Shown here: in pieces, positions 1-5,310 of the stretch | How positions within the stretch are numbered: position 1 is the stretch's first letter | How the letters are laid out: each line of letters opens with the position of its first letter | Notes under the pieces: model-generated | The model's input: the letters and a program-made list of their open reading frames with translations, nothing else | Told to the model about the DNA's origin: nothing | The model's database searches: none | Made by a program: the position numbers and the translations under genes | Assembly (NCBI GenBank): GCA_002694245.1 | Contig: NZLM01000087.1 | Coordinates: forward strand, 7,050 to 12,750 | Reading direction: 5' to 3' | DNA length: 5,701 nucleotides | From: Methanobacteriota archaeon | GTDB lineage: Archaea > Thermoplasmatota > Poseidoniia > Poseidoniales > Poseidoniaceae

Positions 1-127
1 TCATGCCCCCGTGACAGCCACAACCGCCCTCTGTAACGATTCCAGTTTGTCTTGCTTCGAAAGATGTTGTTGAGGCTAAAGCGACCAAGAGAATTGCAAG
101 AACTGCAATACTTCTACCTTTCATCAT
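1..127 (-). CDS. Small secreted protein with Cys-Gly-Cys-His motif (partial, C-terminus beyond left edge)
   Basis: Reading the minus strand from position 127 gives an open frame of 42 codons that continues past the left edge. It begins MMKGRS, followed by a hydrophobic run (about residues 7-19, IAVLAILLVALAS) typical of a Sec signal peptide, probably cleaved near residues 20-25. The first mature residues lead into a glycine-rich GGCGCHGG stretch (Cys36, Cys38, His39). The start ATG (127-125) overlaps the TGA of the oxidase subunit II gene (126-124) as ATGA. A second in-frame ATG follows at 124-122. A GAGGAG Shine-Dalgarno site lies at 138-133, five bases before the first ATG. Coupling to COX2 suggests an exported protein with a respiratory or metal/heme-related role, but this is inference. 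The motif is C-x-C-H, one residue short of the canonical c-heme C-x-x-C-H, so I do not call it a cytochrome. The family is not recognised and most of the protein is unseen. Confidence 0.7.
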   Translation of the reverse strand, partial: MMKGRSIAVLAILLVALASTTSFEARQTGIVTEGGCGCHGGM

Positions 128-1176
128 CTCAACTCCTCATGCTCGAAGTAAACGCCGAAGTCGGCATCACAGGTCATTCCTTCCCTTGCTACAACTTCAA
201 CATGACCATACATTAGCGAATGCTCTTTTCCGCAGTATTCAGCGCACCTGATTGGGAAAACTCCTGCTTCATTCGGTTGTACATACATCCAAGTTCCTGA
301 GTCTAAGCCAGGAACAGCATCTTCTTTCATTCCCCACTCCTGTAGCCAGAACGCATGTTGTACGCCTTGATAGGTGCTGGAACGATCGAATGAATCGTCC
401 TCTCTATCTAGATTCATACTATAGATGTTGAATAGAACATTTTCATCACAGGGTATAATCAAGTTACCACTCATCTTGTAACTGTAGGCTTCTTCATCGG
501 CGTTTTTCATGATTCTTTCAGGGATGTGTTGCCATCGGTGGATGACATTTCCATCTGCATCTTTAATTTCAACACTTTGTGGAACAGATTGGTTAAACAT
601 TACTGCCATTGTAGTATTATTTGCTAAATCAAGGGTTTCGGAAAATTCAGTTTCTACTAGTTTATCATCAATGTCGACTTCCAAAATCGACCATTTTGCC
701 ACAGCCGAAACTGCTCCTGGCCCCGCATCGATCGTCAAGCCTGTGATATTGTCCCAAGTGACATCGTGTTCAGTACTCATGTCCTCCCATGTCAACTCAT
801 CATGATAATAGAAATCCCAGTACCACTGTAAACCATTTACTTCTACAGTAAATGCACCTTCCTCTTGTAAATCCTGAACTTCGCCCCAAACGATGTTCAT
901 AGAACCAAATGCAAGAATTGTCACCCAAACGACAAGAATTGTAGGCCCTAAGAACCATGCAAATTCGAGGTCGAAGTGGTGTCTTTCCTTCGGAAATGTG
1001 CCAACTTTGAGTTCTTCCTTGCCAGCGGGTTCAATGCCATCTCTGTACCGCAGTACCGCGATTAGGAGCCATGTGAAAGTAAAAATTCCAACTACGATTG
1101 ACCAGAAAAGAAATTTATCGTAGAGAATATTGAACACTGTGTATTCGTCAGGCCATAACTCCCGAGATGCGCTCAT
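124..1176 (-). CDS. coxB: Cytochrome c oxidase subunit II (heme-copper terminal oxidase, CuA domain)
   Basis: This is subunit II of an aa3-type heme-copper oxygen reductase. It sits in the cytoplasmic membrane, takes electrons from an external donor (cytochrome c or a blue copper protein) through its dinuclear CuA centre, and passes them to subunit I. The 350-residue protein has two membrane helices (about 23-43 and 71-93). The conserved Glu-x-x-Trp at the start of helix 2 is Glu71/Trp74. An aromatic QWYW patch lies at 117-120. The CuA site is complete: His274 ahead of the family KxDAVPG element (284-290), then Cys311, Glu313, Cys315, His319 and Met322. At 350 residues it is long for the family, with extra sequence at about 130-180, 205-235 and 256-270, and sequons at Asn143, 186, 187 and 195. 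The ATG is preceded by AGGT (1186-1183) at six bases' spacing. No subunit I gene is in view; it could lie beyond the left edge. Confidence 0.95.
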   Translation of the reverse strand: MSASRELWPDEYTVFNILYDKFLFWSIVVGIFTFTWLLIAVLRYRDGIEPAGKEELKVGTFPKERHHFDLEFAWFLGPTILVVWVTILAFGSMNIVWGEVQDLQEEGAFTVEVNGLQWYWDFYYHDELTWEDMSTEHDVTWDNITGLTIDAGPGAVSAVAKWSILEVDIDDKLVETEFSETLDLANNTTMAVMFNQSVPQSVEIKDADGNVIHRWQHIPERIMKNADEEAYSYKMSGNLIIPCDENVLFNIYSMNLDREDDSFDRSSTYQGVQHAFWLQEWGMKEDAVPGLDSGTWMYVQPNEAGVFPIRCAEYCGKEHSLMYGHVEVVAREGMTCDADFGVYFEHEELR

Positions 1177-1211
1177 GAAGGGACCTGTCAGATGGCCGTA
1201 TTAATTGATTG

Positions 1212-1221
1212 CGTATATACG
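1212..1221. promoter_or_regulatory. Palindromic TATA-like element, candidate bidirectional promoter
   Basis: CGTATATACG is a perfect 10-bp palindrome in the 95-bp gap between the divergent COX2 and DUF167 genes. An archaeal TATA box here would place initiation about 25 bases away on either side, near 1190 on the minus strand and near 1243 on the plus strand. That leaves short leaders of roughly 14 and 29 bases, long enough to hold the Shine-Dalgarno sites seen before each start (ACCT at 1183-1186, read AGGT on the minus strand; GAGGT at 1261-1265). A second AT-rich candidate for the plus gene, TTAATAAG at 1244-1251, would give an almost leaderless transcript and fits the visible Shine-Dalgarno less well. 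The assignment rests on position and base composition only. Confidence 0.4.
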
Positions 1222-1271
1222 ACATTTTATCAATGAAGATTGCTTAATAAGAAGTTTGCAGAGGTTAATTT

Positions 1272-1574
1272 ATGGGGGTGGAATCTTGCATTCAGAAGAC
1301 CCTAGATGGGACCACAATTCTGGACATTGAAGTCCAACCCGGATCTTCACGTCAAGGTATCGTAGGATTCAATGAATGGCGCGGAAAGTTACAGGTCGCT
1401 GTAAAGGCTGATGCACAACAAGGAAAAGCAAATCACGCAGTCTGCAACGTGCTTGGTAAGATATTCTCATCGACTGTCTCTATCGTCTCTGGGCAAACTA
1501 GCCGTAGTAAAAAAGTGAGTATAACTGGATTGAACTCGGAAGAGATAATTTCCATTCTGGAGGGATTTTTTTGA
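1272..1574 (+). CDS. DUF167 / UPF0235 (YggU-like) family protein
   Basis: This is a 100-residue protein of the DUF167/YggU family, small alpha/beta proteins found in bacteria, archaea and eukaryotes whose biochemical role is not established. The family hallmarks are in order: a basic VQPGSSRQGIVG strand-loop (21-32), the lysine-containing central motif ending in GKAN (51-54; family form A-P-x-x-G-K-A-N, here ADAQQGKAN), and the signature SGQTSRSKKVSI (73-84). Length matches the family (about 95-105 residues). The ATG is supported by GAGGT at 1261-1265, six bases upstream. Its last codons are two TTT codons and a TGA that overlaps the TTG start of the next gene, so the two are almost certainly co-transcribed and translationally coupled. 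The coupling to a Toprim protein hints at nucleic-acid or ribosome-related work, but the sequence does not show this. Confidence 0.9.
   Translation: MGVESCIQKTLDGTTILDIEVQPGSSRQGIVGFNEWRGKLQVAVKADAQQGKANHAVCNVLGKIFSSTVSIVSGQTSRSKKVSITGLNSEEIISILEGFF
1559..1564 (+). promoter_or_regulatory. Strong Shine-Dalgarno site that fixes a TTG start
   Basis: GGAGGG lies six bases before TTG at 1571, inside the last codons of the DUF167 gene. No ATG or GTG of the downstream frame lies at a workable distance, so this site decides that the Toprim gene begins at TTG. The T of the start codon precedes the DUF167 stop (TTGA overlap). Between the site and the start is a run of seven T residues (1566-1572). Confidence 0.75.
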
Positions 1575-1960
1575 ATCGTGAACAACGATACGCACTAGCG
1601 AACAGGGCTTTAGAAGAAGGCATTGAAGAAAATGCTGAAGGTAAAGTCATACTAGTTGAGGGTAAACGCGATGAATTAGCATTACGTAACTTAGGTTTCA
1701 CAGGTCCTATTGAGAAGCTAAATCGTGGTTGGAGTGTTGACAGAGTTGTAGTTTACATTGTAGAAAAATACGGTTCATGCATCGTACTGATGGATTGGGA
1801 TAGGACTGGGGGTAGGTTACAGAAGAGATTGATGGACTCAATGACTAGCCTAGACACAAAGCCATGCGATGAGCTAAGAAGAGCACTTTCCAAAGCAATG
1901 AAGCCAGACACAATGTGTGTAGAAGATTTACCATCATTCCTCGGGGAGGATGACGCCTGA
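1571..1960 (+). CDS. Small Toprim-domain protein (archaeal primase/RNase M5-like family)
   Basis: This 129-residue protein carries the catalytic signatures of a Toprim fold, the Mg2+-binding domain shared by topoisomerases, DnaG primases, OLD nucleases and RNase M5. After a short helical N-terminus (1-24), strand 1 ends in VILVEGKRDE with the conserved Glu30 and Lys32. The second motif is LMDWDRTGGRL, with Asp75 and Asp77 forming the D-x-D pair. The C-terminal part (97-124) is helical with acidic ends. The size matches stand-alone archaeal Toprim proteins (the small 'primase-like' group, COG1658/UPF0292-like), which have no firmly assigned substrate; rRNA or tRNA processing by analogy with RNase M5 is one possibility. 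The TTG start is set by GGAGGG at 1559-1564. The last 27 bases overlap the 3' end of the Lrp gene on the other strand. Confidence 0.87.
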   Translation: MNREQRYALANRALEEGIEENAEGKVILVEGKRDELALRNLGFTGPIEKLNRGWSVDRVVVYIVEKYGSCIVLMDWDRTGGRLQKRLMDSMTSLDTKPCDELRRALSKAMKPDTMCVEDLPSFLGEDDA

Positions 1961-2386
1961 CTCCTTTACAGTATTCAGAACGACGTGAGTGTAAGAGCGT
2001 GATATCCCTTCTAGGGTAAATACGGTTTTTGTCAAATCGTCAAGGTCTTCCCTATTCTTTACTCTTGCGAGAACCATGGAATCCCAATCCCCTGTAACAT
2101 CATAAACAGCGAATACCCTGTGGTCAGCAGAAATGTGCTTTTGCACATCCATAATTTTGCCCTTCTCTATGCACAATCCTGCCATTACAGTCATTCCCCA
2201 CCCTACCGAATCGGCGTTCAGTGTTGGAGCATAGCCACGAATTACACCATCGCCTTCCAACTTACGAAGTCGATTCGTAATGGTTCCTTGGGCTACACCT
2301 AGATTTTGTGCTAATTGCCTATGAGATAGCCTCCCATCCTCACAAAGAGCATCGATGATTGCCCTATCTACAGAATCCAAAGCCAT
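1934..2386 (-). CDS. Lrp/AsnC-family transcriptional regulator
   Basis: The protein has the standard Lrp/AsnC layout: an N-terminal winged helix-turn-helix DNA-binding domain, then a RAM domain that binds an amino acid or related ligand and drives dimer/octamer assembly. From ATG 2386 it is 150 residues. The HTH covers about 20-52 (RQLAQNLGVAQGTITNRLRK). The RAM domain covers about 65-146, with VTGDWD in the ligand-loop position and the closing THVVLNTVKE. I chose ATG 2386 because MALDSVDR matches the usual family start. An alternative TTG at 2416 adds ten residues and would overlap the upstream stop as TTGA, the arrangement seen elsewhere in the window; neither start has a visible Shine-Dalgarno. 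It is the last gene of the minus-strand unit after the membrane-protein gene. Its targets are unknown. Self-regulation is common in the family, but no operator is proven here. Confidence 0.93.
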   Translation of the reverse strand: MALDSVDRAIIDALCEDGRLSHRQLAQNLGVAQGTITNRLRKLEGDGVIRGYAPTLNADSVGWGMTVMAGLCIEKGKIMDVQKHISADHRVFAVYDVTGDWDSMVLARVKNREDLDDLTKTVFTLEGISRSYTHVVLNTVKESGVILPEE

Positions 2387-2412
2387 AACTTGAAGCGACA
2401 GGTTTCTGTTAT

Positions 2413-3549
2413 TCAATCATTCGACCGAGGATTGGGGAGATTCAAATCTAGAATCCAATCTCCTAATTCATCCACTGTGACAGCCAATTTTAGTGTAAGC
2501 TCACCACTCCCGGTTACTCGCAAAGTCCCTGTGTGAGTCGTGTTTGGAGCAATGGTTTGTTTCTTTATTCTTCCATTAGCCCTCCAACCATCAGACATTG
2601 TCAGATCACCAATCTCAATTTGGAATCCTGTTACAATGCGATATTCAATGACATTCTCTTCTTTTGACCATGAACCTTCCAACCTTGGTAAGCCGACCTC
2701 TCTTTTGCGTTCGGCCATTACTATGAACCCAATTAAGACGATTAGGACGAGCAATAGAATTGCCGGAGTCAGTATTGCTCCCTGGTCCACGGATTGCCAA
2801 TAAGTTGGCATTTCTCCTCGTTGAATAGAAAGTACTCTGTTGGCATCATCACCTTCAAAACCGCCTATCAGGATTAGCATTATTTCGTACTTATCTGCAA
2901 AACTAGCATCACCTAATTCTATGCCCGCGCCAATTAGATGATCTTGCGTAATCGTTTCATTCCAGTAATTCGTACCATTGGATGAGAAATTTAGCGCCGA
3001 CGATGGAGACCAATCTCTAACAAGATTGGGGACATCTCTCCCCCTATCATCGACTGCGTTTGTTTCAATGATGAAAATGTGCATTTGCGTTGCACCGTTC
3101 AATTCCTTTGGATTTGTCCAAGTCGCAGTAATGTTTAGCAATTCAACCTCAGATGAGCCAATTAGTTGGATAGTCCAGTCTATGAAAACCTCGTTCTGTC
3201 TAATCTCTGGTTGGATATCAGAGAAATTTTCTGGATAACCATCAACCGCAACAGCAGGTGTTGTAACAAAACCATGGTACATATGCCTAGCATCAGCATC
3301 ATCACTAGGCAAATTTCCTCCATCGTTTTCTGCGCCTGTCCTCCAGTGCAGTAGTGTGATTTCACCAGCCCGATCCAATTCTCTTAGTTCCTCCACTTCG
3401 CTTTCATCTCCAGTTCCGTGGAACCATTCTACTAGAATTGGTGACTCATCCTGAGATGAGAATTTAGCCTCTGAATAGATCGATAAATCTGAGATTGCAC
3501 TAGCTAATGGCATCATGAGCAGTATCACTAGGAAAGCGAAAGATCTCAT
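2413..3549 (-). CDS. Membrane-anchored, cysteine-free thioredoxin-like protein
   Basis: No characterised family is recognised with confidence. The 378-residue protein begins with a signal peptide (about 1-18, hydrophobic FAFLVILLMMPLASA). Residues about 36-105 resemble a thioredoxin fold of the DUF1223/Omp28-like kind: a strand ILVEWFHG, a helix 50-60, a strand ITLLHW (64-69), and a TTPAVAVDG segment (96-104) with Pro98 in the cis-Pro position. The CxxC site is replaced by GTGD (45-48), and the protein has no cysteine at all. A beta-rich domain follows (about 120-250). One membrane helix (about 259-279) is followed by ERKR, predicting an external N-terminal part and a roughly 100-residue beta-rich cytoplasmic tail. 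Five sequons (Asn108, 139, 187, 191, 197) lie in the external part. The ATG overlaps the methyltransferase stop as ATGA, with GGGAGG upstream. The role may be binding or scaffolding at the cell surface rather than redox chemistry; this is inference. Confidence 0.8.
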   Translation of the reverse strand: MRSFAFLVILLMMPLASAISDLSIYSEAKFSSQDESPILVEWFHGTGDESEVEELRELDRAGEITLLHWRTGAENDGGNLPSDDADARHMYHGFVTTPAVAVDGYPENFSDIQPEIRQNEVFIDWTIQLIGSSEVELLNITATWTNPKELNGATQMHIFIIETNAVDDRGRDVPNLVRDWSPSSALNFSSNGTNYWNETITQDHLIGAGIELGDASFADKYEIMLILIGGFEGDDANRVLSIQRGEMPTYWQSVDQGAILTPAILLLVLIVLIGFIVMAERKREVGLPRLEGSWSKEENVIEYRIVTGFQIEIGDLTMSDGWRANGRIKKQTIAPNTTHTGTLRVTGSGELTLKLAVTVDELGDWILDLNLPNPRSND

Positions 3550-5240
3550 TCCTCTTCCTCCCTTAATTCGATTCCAAGCTTCATACGGATGATTTCTTTT
3601 TCCTTGTTATCTAGCATTAGGGAAACACGAGCAGCAACCCAAACAGGGAGAAGGAATTCTCCGCACCTCAATATGAATGAACCGCGCTCTATCTCCGTAG
3701 CAAATTCCTCTCTTAAAGGCGCACTGCCTCGCAGTAGCGCTACCATTGTATCTTCATTGATTTCAATAACTCCAGCCGAAATTCTGTTCCTTAGAAGTTC
3801 CAATGCTTCCTGACGCGGTCGCCAAATTCCTTTGTTATCCGTAAAAGTTGGTTGTCCGACATGAATTATCTTCAGGGGATGAAAATCTTCTCCAGGCCAG
3901 TAATCTCCTTTCTTGTTTACAACAACTGGTTTGTACAATTTTTCAAAAGCCATTTTGGAAGAAATGTTTACTCTTTTTCCTCTCTGCCACCAAGAAAAAT
4001 CATCTTTGTTAATTCCCCATTTCTTTGTGATTTCATCTACCAATTCTTTCGACGCAGGGATTGTAGAATGCTTGCTACGCTTTCTCCGTGGTAACTCTTC
4101 GGGTTCTCGATCGAGCTCCCGATGTAGAATCATCGATCTCGCAATACCTTCGGGTGTTCTATTCGCAACGTGTTCAAACAAGGCTACGAAAAAGCCTCCA
4201 GTATTGTTTTCATGTTGATGTACCCTTATCGTCTTGGAAAGGCCCGGTGATTCAACCCCTCTCTGCTCAGGGTTGAGCATTTCTTCACTAAGCCCGACAA
4301 GTCGCGGCATTTCCCCTTGCCAGTTGACAACCTCTGCTTTTTCATCTAAGATTGGCCAATCGTCTCGTCCTCTGTGACAAATTAGAGTCGGAAATAACCT
4401 GTCAGCGTCGATATTGACTAGTTCAAGCCATGGACATCTTTGCAAAATCTCACAAACTACTGCCTCATTTTCCACAGGATCGAGTGAGCATGTTGAGTAA
4501 ACCATCTTTCCGCCCGGTCGCAGCAATTGTGCTGCACGAGTTGCTATATCTGATTGTAATTTGAATAAACTGCGACCGACTTTTGGCGTCCATGACTTCC
4601 AAAGTTCACGGTTTTTCCTTGTCGTAGCAGTTCCACTGCATGGAGCGTCAACAACCACCCCGTCAACTCCCGGTTCAGGCATTCTTCCTATGTGTCTGCC
4701 ATCATGCTGCATAATTAGCATATTTTCTATTCCAAGCCTTCCACGATTGGTAGTTAACAGATTAAGTCTTCCAGATGAAGGTTCATTTGCTAGGACTAAA
4801 CCGTTAGGTACTGCTTCTGCAAGTTGTGTTGCCTTTGACCCTGGAGCAGCGCAGGTATCCATTACCAAATCATCTTTTTTCGGTTCAAGAACAACAGGTG
4901 GCAGCATGGAAACAGCCTCTTGCCTAGTGATTCTCCCTGTTTCGTGCAGTAGTGTGATGATCTTCTTCGCTTCTTCACTTGGATAATCGCTTTTTGAGAA
5001 TGGCATCACCCATGATTCACTCATCACCATCCACGGGATTTTCTCTCCACCAATGGATTCAAGCATTTTTCTAGTCCATTCGATGTCGTGCCGATTAGGA
5101 GTTATTCGAAGTGTTATTGGAAGTGGAGATGAAGCAACAGGTAGCCATTTTTCCACATCGATTCCAAGGCTCCTGGATAGGCCGGAAAGCGGAGTGCTGG
5201 CTAACTCATCGAGTAAACCCGCATCTGCTGGCCGCACCAT
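3546..5240 (-). CDS. NOL1/NOP2/Sun-family tRNA (cytosine-5) methyltransferase, NSUN2/Trm4-like
   Basis: This enzyme transfers a methyl group from S-adenosylmethionine to C5 of cytosine in RNA, most likely tRNA as for eukaryotic Trm4/NSUN2 and archaeal Trm4. Of 564 residues, the Rossmann-fold catalytic domain covers about 35-357. It shows LRIT (44-47), ITRQEAVSMLPP (104-115), SAM-binding motif I DTCAAPGSK (128-136), acidic Glu153, Asp180, motif IV DAPCSG (198-203, Cys201) and motif VI YSTCS (248-252) with the expected nucleophile Cys251. Short archaeal homologues end soon after the catalytic domain. Here NTGGFFVALF (346-355), a charged linker (about 360-400) and a C-terminal region (about 440-564) all resemble the NSUN2 C-terminal half as I recall it, including the closing L-(x)-MKLGIE segment. 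The ATG at 5240 is the only plausible start before an in-frame stop (TAG, 5261-5259); a Shine-Dalgarno is not obvious. It heads the minus-strand unit and overlaps the next gene by 4 bp. Confidence 0.93.
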   Translation of the reverse strand: MVRPADAGLLDELASTPLSGLSRSLGIDVEKWLPVASSPLPITLRITPNRHDIEWTRKMLESIGGEKIPWMVMSESWVMPFSKSDYPSEEAKKIITLLHETGRITRQEAVSMLPPVVLEPKKDDLVMDTCAAPGSKATQLAEAVPNGLVLANEPSSGRLNLLTTNRGRLGIENMLIMQHDGRHIGRMPEPGVDGVVVDAPCSGTATTRKNRELWKSWTPKVGRSLFKLQSDIATRAAQLLRPGGKMVYSTCSLDPVENEAVVCEILQRCPWLELVNIDADRLFPTLICHRGRDDWPILDEKAEVVNWQGEMPRLVGLSEEMLNPEQRGVESPGLSKTIRVHQHENNTGGFFVALFEHVANRTPEGIARSMILHRELDREPEELPRRKRSKHSTIPASKELVDEITKKWGINKDDFSWWQRGKRVNISSKMAFEKLYKPVVVNKKGDYWPGEDFHPLKIIHVGQPTFTDNKGIWRPRQEALELLRNRISAGVIEINEDTMVALLRGSAPLREEFATEIERGSFILRCGEFLLPVWVAARVSLMLDNKEKEIIRMKLGIELREEEE

Positions 5241-5310
5241 GTTACCGGGCAGGGTCTCCTACTCTTCTTGCTTGTGCAAGGCTAATGGCTCAGTTGTATG
5301 TGGGCGTGTC

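Noticed and set aside
36..48. Calling the left-edge protein a c-type cytochrome from its CGCH motif
   Set aside because: The c-heme attachment motif is CxxCH; here only one residue separates the cysteines, and no axial ligand is visible in the short fragment.
509..1123. Plus-strand open frames at 509-805 and 893-1123
   Set aside because: They lie antisense inside the COX2 gene, show no recognisable domain and no Shine-Dalgarno, and have low-complexity composition typical of shadow frames.
1566..1572. Seven-T run as an archaeal transcription terminator for the DUF167 gene
   Set aside because: It sits between a strong Shine-Dalgarno and the TTG start of a coupled gene, so termination there would abolish the downstream gene; co-transcription is more likely.
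3589..4986. Several plus-strand open frames opposite the methyltransferase gene, up to 141 residues at 4561-4986
   Set aside because: All are antisense to a well-supported 564-residue enzyme with complete motifs; their sequences are serine/proline-rich shadows without domain signatures.
5241..5310. Possible small RNA or tRNA in the divergent gap
   Set aside because: The region is only 70 bases, has one 5-bp hairpin, and shows neither a T-loop GTTCRANNC-type motif nor an acceptor stem.
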